This document shows positions 20,173-29,400 of a stretch of DNA of 29,616 bases, one piece after another. Each line of letters begins with the position of its first letter. Position 1 is the first letter of the stretch. The DNA comes from a virus. The notes under the pieces were generated by a model. It worked only from the letters and a program-made list of their open reading frames with translations. It made no database searches and was not told where the DNA came from. Position numbers and translations under genes: made by a program. The stretch spans positions 1 to 29,616 of the IMG/VR virus record IMGVR_UViG_3300035183_000545. The stretch is one strand, 5' to 3'.

Positions 20173-22052
20173 TGGAAGGAATGATCGGCAGTAGCTCGCT
20201 TGTGCCGAGACCGGGGGACGGCATGAACCGTGTTTATGTGGACTTCGAGACTTACTACGACCGGGACTATTCACTGACAAGGTTGACGCCGTGGGAATAT
20301 GTCTGGGACCAGCGGTTTTCGCTCATAGGCGCTGGCGTTTGTGAAAGCGACACTGCGCCTCCGGTATGGATGGACCGGGATCACCTGTCAGAATGGGTGC
20401 GTGGCGTTGATTGGGCGAACACTGAATTGGTGTCGCACAATTTGGCGTTCGATGCCTGCGTCATGCTCGCGGCGTTTGATGTCGTTCCGGCGAAATATAT
20501 GTGCACGCTTTCGTTGGCGCGGGCGTTTACACTCATGGAGGCCAAGTCCGCTTCGCTGGCTGCGACGGCGGAGCACCTGGGCATAGGCAGTAAGACCGGG
20601 CCTGTCCAACGGTTTCTTGGGATGGACTTGGACGCGCTGCGGGCGGCGCCGGAGATTTACGCGGCTATGCGCGAATACGCGATGCGGGACGTATGGCTGT
20701 GCCGAGAGATACATGCGCGGCTGCGGCCTAGGCTGCCGCAGAGTGAAGAGTATCTTATAGATCGCGTGGTGCGTATGGTGACGGAGCCTGCGCTGGTCCT
20801 GGACCGAGCCAAGCTGGAAGCGCACTTGGCCAATGAACAAGCGCGGAAGGCGCGGCTTTTGTCCGAGGCGGAAGCGTCCGCCAAGGACCTTACATCGTCC
20901 GCAAACTTCATGAAGGCACTTGTCGCGCGTGGTGTTGACGTGCAGATGAAGCCAAGCCCGCGAACACCGGGCAAGCTCATTCCTGCATTCGCCAAGACAG
21001 ATGACTTCATGCGCCTGTTGTTGGATGGCGAGTATGGAGACCAGGTGCGCGCGCTGGCGATGGCGCGGCTTGGCGTGCGGTCCACCATCGAGGAGACAAG
21101 AGCGGCGAGACTTATCGCCATACACGACTGCACTGCGGAAGGCTATTGCCCCGTGCCCCTGCGCTATAGCGGCGCGCATACTCATAGATTGTCTGGTGAC
21201 TGGGCGCTTAACTTGCAAAACCTGCCGCGCAAGGGTGAGTTGCGTGGGGCGTTACGGGCGCCGGACGGGCATGTCGTCGTGGCTGCCGACGCCGCGCAGA
21301 TAGAGGCGCGCATCGTGGCGTGGCTCGCGGGAGAGACCAAGCTGGTGAACGGGTTCCGGCGGGGGGAGGATGTATATTCGATATTTGCGTCCGAGTTGTT
21401 TTCCAAGCCTGTATCCAAGACGGAAAACCCGCATCTGCGGCATATCGGCAAGGTGGCTATTCTGGGGCTTGGCTATGGCATGGGCGCGGAGCGGTTTGCT
21501 GCGGCGCTGCCGACCGTAGGTCATAACTTGGCGGCTGCTGTAGTGCGTTTTTATCGTAATGCGTATATTAGGATATATAACTTATGGCACACAGGCGGCA
21601 AGATGCTGCTGGCGATGGCGCGTGGAGACTTGAATTGCGCCATTGGGCCGTGTGTTGCTTTGCCAGGTGCCTTGACGCTGCCCAACGGGATGCAGTTGAG
21701 GTATCCTCGGCTGCGTCAGGACGCCACTACAATGTCGTGGTTCTATTCGTCCAGCCGGGGCGATGTTAGAATATATGGCCCCAAGGTGATCGAAAACATA
21801 ACTCAAGCCTTGGCGCGCATAATTGTGCTTGACGTAGCCAAAAGGTTGTCGTACGAGTTTCCGCACATAGGGCTGGCCATGACCGTGCACGACTCCCTTG
21901 TGTATGTATGCCGCGAGGACGTTGCGCCGGAGTTTTCTCGCCGCTTGGCGGAGGAAATGTGCGTGCCGCTCGATTGGTGCGAGGACTTGCCGCTGGCGTG
22001 CTCCATCGGCATCGGGCGTACTTTGTTGGAGGCGGAAGAAAATGCAGGATAA
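20169..22052 (+). CDS. Family A DNA polymerase with 3'-5' exonuclease, 627 aa
   Basis: This is the replicative polymerase. Exonuclease: VYVDFETYY (Asp25, Glu27), SHNLAFDACV (Asp95), and REYAMRDVW (Tyr170, Asp174). Polymerase: motif A VVAADAAQIEARIVAWLAG (Asp374); motif B RHIGKVAILGLGYGMG (Arg424, Lys428, Tyr436); motif C TVHDSLVY (His574, Asp575). The residue after Asp575 is Ser where most family members have Glu. There is no 5' nuclease domain. The start at 20169 overlaps the upstream gene; ATG 20223 (MNRVYVDFET), with GGGGGA upstream, would place the exonuclease at the very N-terminus and is a real alternative. Confidence 0.95.
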   Translation: MMEGMIGSSSLVPRPGDGMNRVYVDFETYYDRDYSLTRLTPWEYVWDQRFSLIGAGVCESDTAPPVWMDRDHLSEWVRGVDWANTELVSHNLAFDACVMLAAFDVVPAKYMCTLSLARAFTLMEAKSASLAATAEHLGIGSKTGPVQRFLGMDLDALRAAPEIYAAMREYAMRDVWLCREIHARLRPRLPQSEEYLIDRVVRMVTEPALVLDRAKLEAHLANEQARKARLLSEAEASAKDLTSSANFMKALVARGVDVQMKPSPRTPGKLIPAFAKTDDFMRLLLDGEYGDQVRALAMARLGVRSTIEETRAARLIAIHDCTAEGYCPVPLRYSGAHTHRLSGDWALNLQNLPRKGELRGALRAPDGHVVVAADAAQIEARIVAWLAGETKLVNGFRRGEDVYSIFASELFSKPVSKTENPHLRHIGKVAILGLGYGMGAERFAAALPTVGHNLAAAVVRFYRNAYIRIYNLWHTGGKMLLAMARGDLNCAIGPCVALPGALTLPNGMQLRYPRLRQDATTMSWFYSSSRGDVRIYGPKVIENITQALARIIVLDVAKRLSYEFPHIGLAMTVHDSLVYVCREDVAPEFSRRLAEEMCVPLDWCEDLPLACSIGIGRTLLEAEENAG

Positions 22053-22182
22053 CAGACTGGCAGTGTTGTTCTGGGTGACATATGCGCTTGTCGTGGTGAG
22101 CGCGCTTGCATACGCTGCCAGCGCCATAATGAGCGTGCCGTGGCAAGACATGATATCAGCGGCGTTGGGAGTTGTCATGTGA
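22042..22182 (+). CDS. Small membrane protein, 46 aa
   Basis: GGAGG precedes ATG 22042, which lies inside the polymerase end. A membrane segment is clear (LAVLFWVTYALVVVSALAYA, residues about 6-25). It ends at a stop overlapped by the GTG of the nuclease gene. The WVTYALVVVSAL part resembles the TM proteins at 19461 and 19610. Role unknown; it may be a membrane anchor or merely a coupling peptide. Confidence 0.68.
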   Translation: MQDNRLAVLFWVTYALVVVSALAYAASAIMSVPWQDMISAALGVVM

Positions 22183-22850
22183 ATAACTTTTCGTGGTCAT
22201 ATACGCGGCTGGCGGCGTTCGAGACTTGCCCCAGACGCTACTTTGAGACGTTTGTGGCGCGCACCGTGGCACAGCCCGATAGCGAACATATTCGAGTTGG
22301 TAACGTAGTTCATGCGGCCATAGCGCGCGCGTTGCAGGACGGCGCTACGCCGGCCAGCGGCGCGGAGGCTGTAGCAGTTAAGCGTGTGCAAATGGCACGC
22401 CTGACGCTGGCCAATATCGTCCAGGAAGAGTTGTGCGAAAGAAAGCTGGCGTTCACGCGCGACATGCGCGCTACGGAGTGGATGGCTGACGATGTGTGGC
22501 TGCGGGTCATTATAGACGCCGCTGTAATTGCTCCTCCCCTTGCCGTGGTGTGGGACTGGAAAACCGGCAAGGTGGACCCGAAGCCGGAGCAGTTGCTTAT
22601 TTTCGCGCTGGCGGTGTTTGCTTCATATCCTGCTGTAGATAGGGTGGCTACGGAGTATGTTTGGCTTCTCCATAACGCCTCCACAAAGATGGTGTACACC
22701 AAGCCTAAGTTGTGGGCTGCGTGGCTCGACCTGATGCCGCGCGTGGCGAGGCTGGAAACAGCCCACGCCGAGAACAAGTTCATGGAGCGCCCTGGAAAAC
22801 TATGCCGCCGCTGGTGCGCAGTAACCGCGTGTGTTCATAACGGGAAGTAG
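22179..22850 (+). CDS. Cas4/RecB-like PD-(D/E)XK nuclease, 223 aa
   Basis: A probable DNA exonuclease. It begins FSWSYTRLAAFETCPRRYF, the usual N-terminus of the Cas4/AddB group. GNVVHAAI (His46), IIDAAV (Asp113), VWDWKTGK (Asp126, Lys128) and EQLLIFALA (Gln138) are the RecB-family catalytic set. Cys17 with Cys209, Cys213 and Cys218 could hold an iron-sulphur cluster, though their spacing is slightly unlike the usual C-x2-C-x5-C. It starts at GTG 22179 with GGGAG upstream and a GTGA overlap. In a phage replication operon this enzyme probably processes ends in recombination. There is no CRISPR array here. Confidence 0.87.
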   Translation: MNNFSWSYTRLAAFETCPRRYFETFVARTVAQPDSEHIRVGNVVHAAIARALQDGATPASGAEAVAVKRVQMARLTLANIVQEELCERKLAFTRDMRATEWMADDVWLRVIIDAAVIAPPLAVVWDWKTGKVDPKPEQLLIFALAVFASYPAVDRVATEYVWLLHNASTKMVYTKPKLWAAWLDLMPRVARLETAHAENKFMERPGKLCRRWCAVTACVHNGK

Positions 22851-22852
22851 AT

Positions 22853-23056
22853 ATGGCTAGCGATATTTCTGCGCTGCTGCGCGCGCTTGAGCGAGAGGGA
22901 TGGCGAGCAACGCCGCTGCGCAGAGGGCACACGAAACTGGTCCATCCGAAGGCGGCGCGCGTGGTTTTCGCGTCAACCACTCCCTCGGACACACGGGCGC
23001 TATACAACATTCTCGCAGACTGCCGGCGCGCACTGAAAGAGGGTCCTCGTGACTAG
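22853..23056 (+). CDS. HicA-like small RNA-binding-fold protein, 67 aa
   Basis: The sequence ISALLRALEREGWRATPL, then RRGHTKLVHP follows HicA toxins: a helix, a strand, and GH.K..HP with the catalytic His. The tail TTPSDTRALYNILADCRRAL is the phage-type ending I recall. No HicB antitoxin is encoded next to it, so it is an orphan. It may be a dsRNA-binding or mRNA-cleaving phage protein instead of a toxin-antitoxin system. GGGAAG lies about 6 nt before ATG 22853; it overlaps the next gene by 8 nt. Confidence 0.78.
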   Translation: MASDISALLRALEREGWRATPLRRGHTKLVHPKAARVVFASTTPSDTRALYNILADCRRALKEGPRD

Positions 23057-23351
23057 AACCCCAGAAGGCCGGGTAAAGGCGCGCATAAGCAAGCTGCTAG
23101 CCGACTATGGTAATGTCGCATATGTCATGCCCATTGGATCGGCGTATGGCATCCCTGCGTTGGATTATATCGGCGCCGTCAATGGCCATGCGTTTGTGGT
23201 GGAGGCCAAGGCGCCAGGCGGTAAGGTCACGGCGCGTCAGGCCATGACTTTGGATAGGTGGGCAGCGGCTGGGGCTACGTGTTTTGTCGTGCAGGACGAC
23301 GCGGGGATCAGTGCGCTTCGGGCGTGGTTGGTGGAACGGGGGGCGGCATGA
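23049..23351 (+). CDS. VRR-NUC domain nuclease, 100 aa
   Basis: A small PD-(D/E)XK nuclease. Conserved parts: an N-terminal Glu in TPEGRVKARI, YGIPALDYIG (Asp39), HAFVVEAKAPGGKVT (Glu52, Lys54) and RQAMTLDRWAAAG (Gln64). VRR-NUC proteins of this size act as structure-specific endonucleases, possibly as junction resolvases. It starts at GTG 23049 with GAGGG upstream, overlapping the previous gene by 8 nt, and its stop overlaps the helicase start (ATGA). Confidence 0.87.
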   Translation: MTRTPEGRVKARISKLLADYGNVAYVMPIGSAYGIPALDYIGAVNGHAFVVEAKAPGGKVTARQAMTLDRWAAAGATCFVVQDDAGISALRAWLVERGAA

Positions 23352-24907
23352 CTTCGGTAATGGTGGCGCCCCGGTCGCGGGCGCTGGTGTTTCCCTCGAC
23401 CCTTGCAGGGTGTCTGCCGTTGTTGGCCGCAACGCCTATACAATACGACGGACAAAGCTGGTTGGCGGCGCCGCACACCAGTGAGACTGTTCGCCTCCTG
23501 CGTAATCTGGGCGTATCCGCTCCTGCACCCGTGCTGCACTATTATGATTGGTCGGGCGGTACTCCGTTCGAAGTTCAGCGCCGCACCGTCGCGGTCTTGA
23601 CCACAAACAAACGCGCGTATGTGCTGAACGGCCTAGGCACTGGCAAGACCAAGGCGGCGATATGGGCGTTCGATTGGCTTCGCCAAGCCGGAGAAGCCAA
23701 GCGTATGCTTGTGGTAGCGCCTCTATCCACGCTTAATTTCACATGGGCCAAGGAGGTTTTCGCCACTACCCCGCATCTACGCTGCCATGTGCTGCACGGG
23801 TCTGTTGCGCGCAGGCGGGAGTTGCTTGAGCAGGAAGCCGATATTTACGTAATTAACTATGATGGCGCCAGGGTGTTGGCGCCGGAGTTGCTGGCGCGCA
23901 AGGATATAGATGTTGTCGTGCTGGATGAGTTGGCGCTGCTGCGCAACGCGCGAGCCGCCAGGACCCGCGTCATGGCCCAGCTGGTGGCCAGGCGTGAGTG
24001 GGTGTGGGGCATGACCGGCTCGCCTACGCCGCAGGCGCCGACGGACGCATGGGCGCAAGCGAGGCTGCTTACTCCCGACCGGGTGCCGAAGTATTTCAAG
24101 ACGTTTCGTGACATGACGATGGTGCAGGTGTCGCAGTTTAAATGGGCGCCGAGGCGAGACGCTATGGCTATTGTCGCGGATGCGCTGCAACCTGCTACGC
24201 GGTTCTCGCTCAGCGATGTTATGGAGTTGCCGCAGGTAGTTACGCAGCATCGCGAGGTCCCGCCGTCGCTACTGCAACGCCAAGTGTACGACGCAATGAT
24301 GAAGCACTTTGTAGTGCAAGTAAAAAACGGCTCCATAGTGGCGGTTAACTCCGCCGTGCAGTTCGGGAAACTGCTGCAAATTGCGTTGGGCTGGGCGTAT
24401 GATCGGGTCGGGGCGCCTGTGTTTCTGGAAGCAGAGCAGCGGATGGAGGCCATCGAGCAGGCGGTGCTTGAGGCGGAAGGCAAGGCCATTGTGTTCGTGA
24501 CGTACAAGCACGCCATGTCGGCCATTGCAGACCGGCTGCGCGCTACATTGGGCGGCGATGTAGGTGTGATAAACGGAGACACGCCGCCGCGTGAACGCGC
24601 AGAGACTTTTAGGATGTTTCAGTTCACCGACACGCCACGGGTGCTCGTGGCGGCGCCGCAAGCCATGAGCCACGGAGTTACTCTCACGGCGGCTAATGTA
24701 GTCATATGGGCTGGGCCGCCTACGTCCTTGGAAGTATTCGAGCAAGCCAATGCGCGCATATCGCGCGTAGGACAAACCAGGAAGCAGTTGGTGATTACGC
24801 TCAGTAGCTTTCCGGCGGAGAAGTTGACATACGCCAGGCTACATGCGCGCGCTGGGCTTCAGACTTTGCTGCTAGATATGGTCAGGGAGATGACTAATGA
24901 TGTCTAG
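23348..24907 (+). CDS. SNF2-type DEAD-like helicase/ATPase, 519 aa
   Basis: A superfamily 2 DNA translocase. Motif I is GLGTGKTKAA (95-104); motif Ia is LVVAPLSTLNF; motif II is VLDELALL (191-198), with DELA where DEAH or DEGH is usual; motif III is GMTGSPTP (221-228). The C-terminal RecA-like domain has IVFVTYKHAM, VINGDTP and the SNF2-type motif VI QANARISRVGQTR. The N-terminal 80 residues are extra. Phage enzymes of this kind accompany polymerase and VRR-NUC genes. It overlaps the nuclease stop; ATG 23348. The likely role is fork or recombination remodelling. Confidence 0.92.
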   Translation: MTSVMVAPRSRALVFPSTLAGCLPLLAATPIQYDGQSWLAAPHTSETVRLLRNLGVSAPAPVLHYYDWSGGTPFEVQRRTVAVLTTNKRAYVLNGLGTGKTKAAIWAFDWLRQAGEAKRMLVVAPLSTLNFTWAKEVFATTPHLRCHVLHGSVARRRELLEQEADIYVINYDGARVLAPELLARKDIDVVVLDELALLRNARAARTRVMAQLVARREWVWGMTGSPTPQAPTDAWAQARLLTPDRVPKYFKTFRDMTMVQVSQFKWAPRRDAMAIVADALQPATRFSLSDVMELPQVVTQHREVPPSLLQRQVYDAMMKHFVVQVKNGSIVAVNSAVQFGKLLQIALGWAYDRVGAPVFLEAEQRMEAIEQAVLEAEGKAIVFVTYKHAMSAIADRLRATLGGDVGVINGDTPPRERAETFRMFQFTDTPRVLVAAPQAMSHGVTLTAANVVIWAGPPTSLEVFEQANARISRVGQTRKQLVITLSSFPAEKLTYARLHARAGLQTLLLDMVREMTNDV

Positions 24908-24957
24908 ATATAGTATCTAACATATAAGTTGACCGCCACGACGCTGCGTGCTATCGT
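24905..24957 (+). promoter_or_regulatory. Possible internal promoter with overlapping dyad
   Basis: TTGACC (24929-24934), a 17-bp spacer, and TATCGT (24952-24957) lie before the gene at 24983. Upstream is the dyad TAGATA-TAG-TATCTA (24905-24919). This 75-nt gap is one of the few in the operon, so a secondary promoter is plausible; the -10 match is only 4 of 6. Confidence 0.38.
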
Positions 24958-24982
24958 CGCGGCTTCCACCACGGAGGGCACC

Positions 24983-25399
24983 ATGGACATAAATGCCAGA
25001 ATAGCGCAGTTCGTCGCTATTCGTGACGCCATCGCCAAGCGTAATGAAGCGTTCAAGCAGGAGATGGCGCCTTACCACGACGCCTTGCAGAAACTCAACG
25101 CGCTGCTGCTGGATCATATGAACGCCATGAATGTGTCGCAGCTGAAATCAGAAGCGGGCACGGCGTATGTATCCACCATGTCGTCGGTGTCGGTAACAGA
25201 CAAGCAGGCGTTTCGCGAGTACATCGAGACCACCGGCAATTGGAACGTAGCTGACTTGCGCGCCAGCAAGACTGCGTGCGAAGCTATGCTAGTTACCGAC
25301 GAGGGGCTTCCGCCGGGAGTGTCTTACAGCGCGCGGAAAGTAGTGAACGTACGCCGCGCTACTCTCTCGGCTTTTCCAACACTTGAAGGAGATAACTGA
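24983..25399 (+). CDS. Conserved phage replication-region protein, 138 aa
   Basis: GGAGGG lies 5 nt before ATG 24983. An N-terminal helical stretch (RDAIAKRNEAFKQEMAPYHD) is followed by KLNALLLDHMNA, a strand region with TAYVSTMSSVSVTD, then FREYIETTGNWNVADLRASK and a C-terminal PPGV...VNVRRA. The last two parts are typical of a small protein seen beside ssDNA-binding and primase genes in many phages; I know no function or accepted name. The stop is 1 nt before the next gene's start. Confidence 0.83.
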   Translation: MDINARIAQFVAIRDAIAKRNEAFKQEMAPYHDALQKLNALLLDHMNAMNVSQLKSEAGTAYVSTMSSVSVTDKQAFREYIETTGNWNVADLRASKTACEAMLVTDEGLPPGVSYSARKVVNVRRATLSAFPTLEGDN

Positions 25400-25400
25400 T

Positions 25401-26402
25401 ATGGCTCAACTTCCCGCTATCCCCAATCTGGGCGCTCCGCCGGCGGTGTTTGCGTCGGCACCAGCGTCTGACGAATGGTCAGCCGGGGTCCAGGGCGGCT
25501 TCCCAGTGCTCAGCGTGCGCGGCAAGGTGTTCCGCATGAAGCACGACGGCGAAGAGCGGCCTATCCTGCGGCCAGGCACTGCGGACGCCGCGTCGTCCAT
25601 CGACGTTATCCTGGTGCAGGCAAACCGCGCCGTGAGCAAGGTGTATTACAAGGATAAGTTCGTCGAGGGAGAAGGCGAGTCCCCTACTTGTGCGTCGTCG
25701 AACGGCGTTACGCCGGACGCTGGGGTGCCGGAGCCGCAGTCGCGTACCTGCGCGGCGTGCCCCCATGCCGTGTGGGGGAGCGCCCACACCGATTCCGGCA
25801 AGGCGGCAAAGGCGTGCTCCGACACGCGCCGTGTCGCGGTGTTGCCGCTTGGCGATCTCGACCATGCAGTTATCCTCTTGCGGGTCCCTCCGACCAGCTT
25901 GGCAAACCTGAAAGCATACAGTTCGCTGTTGTCCACCGTCGGGCATCAGCCGCATACTGTGGTTACGCGGCTGGGGTTTGACATCAATGTCGCGTTTCCA
26001 AAGCTGACCTTCACGCCGGTGCGGGCGTTGACCGACGAAGAGGCGCAAGAAGTCGCTGCGCTTCGCGGCAGCGAGGAAGTGCTCACGGTCCTCAGCGCCC
26101 CTGTGCCGAGCGACGGCGAGGTCCCTGTGTCCGCCTCCGCGCCGGCGCCGGCGCCCGCTCCTGCGCCCGCGCCTACTATCGCACCTGCGCCCGCGCCTAC
26201 TATCGCGCCCGCTCCTGCCACGGCCACACTAGGCCGTCCGACGCGCAGGAAGGCGGCTGCTCCGGCGGCTGCTCCGGCGGCTGCTCCGGCGGCTGCTCCG
26301 GCCAGGTCGCCGAGTGCGCCAGCGCAGGCGCAAGAGCCTGTTACCGCTCCTACTGATCTGGATAACCTCCTGTCCCAGTTGGGGTTCGGCCAGCCCGAAT
26401 GA
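25401..26402 (+). CDS. Putative ssDNA-binding-like Cys-rich protein with Ala/Pro tail, 333 aa
   Basis: AAGGAG is 11 nt before ATG 25401. Residues about 30-110 contain strand-like FPVLSVRGKVFRMKHDGEE and SIDVILVQAN, then C-x-x-C TCAACPHAVWGS and KAACSD-like KAAKACSD, likely a zinc site. Residues about 235-305 are low complexity (APAPAPAP; four AAAPA repeats), ending in DLDNLLSQLGFGQPE. A folded core, a Cys site, a flexible linker and a short acidic-hydrophobic tail recall phage ssDNA-binding proteins, and the location between helicase and primase agrees. That function is inference. Confidence 0.72.
   Translation: MAQLPAIPNLGAPPAVFASAPASDEWSAGVQGGFPVLSVRGKVFRMKHDGEERPILRPGTADAASSIDVILVQANRAVSKVYYKDKFVEGEGESPTCASSNGVTPDAGVPEPQSRTCAACPHAVWGSAHTDSGKAAKACSDTRRVAVLPLGDLDHAVILLRVPPTSLANLKAYSSLLSTVGHQPHTVVTRLGFDINVAFPKLTFTPVRALTDEEAQEVAALRGSEEVLTVLSAPVPSDGEVPVSASAPAPAPAPAPAPTIAPAPAPTIAPAPATATLGRPTRRKAAAPAAAPAAAPAAAPARSPSAPAQAQEPVTAPTDLDNLLSQLGFGQPE
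26253..26300 (+). repeat. 12-bp tandem repeat, four units
   Basis: GCGGCTGCTCCG is repeated four times in frame, encoding AAAP units of the linker in the Cys-rich protein. Preceding bases at 26140-26220 carry irregular CCGGCGCC/CCTGCGCC repeats encoding Ala-Pro. Confidence 0.85.
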
Positions 26403-26409
26403 CAAACTC

Positions 26410-26435
26410 CGCCGCCCCGCCGGAGCGGGGCGGCG
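26410..26435 (+). other. GC-rich hairpin before the primase-helicase gene
   Basis: An 11-bp perfect stem CGCCGCCCCGC with loop CGGA starts 7 nt after the Cys-rich gene stop and ends 16 nt before ATG 26452. No U-run follows. It could lower primase translation or stabilise the upstream message. Confidence 0.6.
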
Positions 26436-26451
26436 CCCAGCGGGGGCGGCT

Positions 26452-29400
26452 ATGGACGAAGCGGAACAGATAACTGTATTCGCGCAGACGGTGCTTCCGT
26501 TTGCGCCCGACGGCTGGGTGCAGATATGGCGCAAAGACGGCGCCTCGGACAGGGGCATGTGGCGCGATACGTCGCACCACAACATGCACTCGCTGGTCGC
26601 GCGGGTCCTGGAGCTTAACAAGAGCGCCGGGGCGCCCAGGTGCACTTATGTCTCAATGGCGCGTATGGCCTCGGAGCGGCGGCGCCTGGCCGAGCAGGCG
26701 CTCGCGCTGCGGGCGTTGTGGCTGGACTGCGACATCAAGCCAGACGGGTTCGCGTCGTTTGAGGCCATAGCCGCCGCGCTGCGCAGTCTGACAGGTGCTG
26801 GCTGGCCCGTGCCGTCGCTGCTCATGCGCAGCGGGGGCGGGGTACAAGTATTCTGGGGCCTGCGCGACGAGCTTTCCGTCGAGGAGTGGCGACCGCTGGC
26901 GGACGGGCTAAAGCGAATGTGCCAGGCGCTCAATCTGGCGTGTGACCACAACGTCACCGCCGACGCGGCGCGTGTCATGCGGATGCCCGCGACGTGGAAC
27001 ACGAAATACTCTCCGCCGCGCCGCACCGAGTTGCTTACCGGGACGACAACGCCGCCGTTGTACGGCCCGCAGGACTTTTTGCATCACATATCCAAGTTGC
27101 AGCCCGCCCCGGTCGCGCTCAAGCCGCTCAGCCAGTTGGCCCCTTACGCGGCTAAAGTCGAGCCTGACCCGGACTATATGACTTCTCCGGCGCGTGAGCC
27201 GGTCTCCGCCCCAGCACTGTTCAAAGCGTGCCGGCTGTTCGCGCAGGCGCTCACGGCGGGGGTGTGGCCCGGCTCGGGGTGGTACATGCCGGCGCGTAAT
27301 TTGGCAGCGGCGCTGGGCGAGCGTGGGCGCGCCATTTATCATAGGATGAGCCATAATTGGGAGGACCTCGCGACCGGCAAGAAGTATTCCGTAGCGGACA
27401 CGGATGCCAAGTACGACGCGGCGTTGCGGCTAGTCGCCACTGACCCTGACCGCGCGCCCATTTCCTGCTACGCGCTCAGCGAAGATAAGCCGGACGCCTG
27501 CGCTGGGTGCGCTTACGCCGACCGCCGCGCGCCGGATAGTTCATTCAACAACCTGATGGCCGCTCGGGACTACGCCAGAGAAGAGGCTGCGCGTGAGTTG
27601 GCGCGCCCAGTGCCCGTCGCGGAAGGCTGGGTGAGCCATGCGCTGCCGCTCGGCTACTATGTGGACCCGCAGACCAAGACGACAAAGATAGACAAACAGG
27701 GCGAGAAAACTACCCGCCAGGTTACTGTGCTGAACGGGGTTATCGTTGGCGCGGAGCTTCGATCCACACCGAGCGTAAACGCAGCGGGCATGCCGTCATC
27801 ATCGTCTGTGTTGCACTGCGACATAATGACCGGCGATCAGATAGTGCGTGGGCTGGGCTTACCGCTCGCGGAGTTGAGTGGGATTAAGTTGTGGAACGAG
27901 CTAGCCCGCGTGGGAGCGCCTATCGAGACGAAAGACCGCGCAGAAACAGAGAAGTTTATCATGGCGTTCGTGCGACAATTGCAGGCCGCGAGAAGCGCGG
28001 GCACGGCAGCGCGTGAAGGCACCTACGCGCTCGGATGGACGGAGACTGGCGGGTTTACGTACGACGGGGTTGTTTACGAAGAAGGCTCAGCGCCACGGGT
28101 TGGCCTGCACTTGCCGCCCGACCAGAGGGGGCTGATCGGGTCGGCTGGCACTTTGGAAACGTGGTGTGCTGGCGTTCAGCCATTTCTTGAGTTCCGTGAC
28201 CCTGCTTTGTGGTCGCTGTTCCTGGCGGGGTTTGGCGGCCCGCTCGTGCCGCTGCTTACTGGGCCAGTTCGCGGGGCTACTTTGTGCGTGTACGGGGAGG
28301 GCGGCAGCGGTAAATCCACGGCAGCGGCTTGGGGGGCCAGCATCTACGGCGATCCGAAAGCCCTGATCCTGTCTGGAGACTGGAGTCCGGCGGGGGCTAC
28401 GCGGCGAGCGGCCACGTTGCGGCACATACCCTGCTATGTGGACGACATAGGCAAGCGGCGCGGGAAGTCCGCGCAGCAGGGCATGGCGGACGGGCTGGGC
28501 AACATGATCAAGTCCGTGAGCGAAGGGCAGATAGGGCTTAAATTGCGCAGGGACGGCACGGAGCGCGGCAACGCGCATTTTTCCGGCATTTTGCCGATAG
28601 CCCTCAACCAACCTTTGTCCGAGTTGATATCCATCAGTGCGATGGACGAGTTGACCGCCACCATCATGGACAGAGTAGTGGACTTGCGCACCCACACCAG
28701 CGGAAAATACGCTGGCACGCCGGACACTGCGTTGTACGGAAGCAACTATGGTGTTGCCGGTAGGCCATACATACGGCACGTAGCGGAGAACCGTAGCCGC
28801 TATGCTCATATGATAAACCACACGCGCGATGTCCTGTTGGCCGCCAACGGCAATAACACGCAAGATAGGTTTATAGCCTCTCTGTTCGCGGCGCTCATTG
28901 TCGGCGGGTTGGCGGCTAAGGCCAGCGTCTTACCGAGCCTGGACATGGAGTGGTACACGCGCCAAGTTCCTCAACTATGGCGCGGCGCGATGAGCGTTCG
29001 CGCTATGCTGGCGCCAATGCGCAATAACCAACTCGGCGCAGAAGCGATATTGTCCGAGCTTATCGCTTTGGCGACTAAAGACAATACGTTTGCTGTAATA
29101 ATGTCCACTGCGCTCAGCCCGCAGGGCAATCCGGGCACGTGCCATATGCCTGCCATTTACTCTCAGGTGCGCTCGCTCACCATAGAGCATCGCGTGTTCG
29201 GCACGGGCCAGCACTCCATCGTGGTCATATCGCTCGATGGGCTGCGCAGGATGGCCCCCGCTCTGGGCATGGGAGCGACTGAAGTAGTGGAAGTCCTGAA
29301 GCGCAATTTCGGCGCTACGCAGACCAAGCGCCGGCTGGGCGCTGGGACGGCCATTGGGGCGGGGCTAGGGCGTCGAGACGTGCTAGTAATAGATTGCGCG

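Noticed and set aside
22179-22850. Cas4 as part of a CRISPR system
   Set aside because: No array or other cas gene is present; the phage replication operon is a better context for this nuclease.
26253-26300. CRISPR-like array
   Set aside because: The repeats are contiguous 12-bp units in frame encoding an Ala/Pro linker, without spacers.
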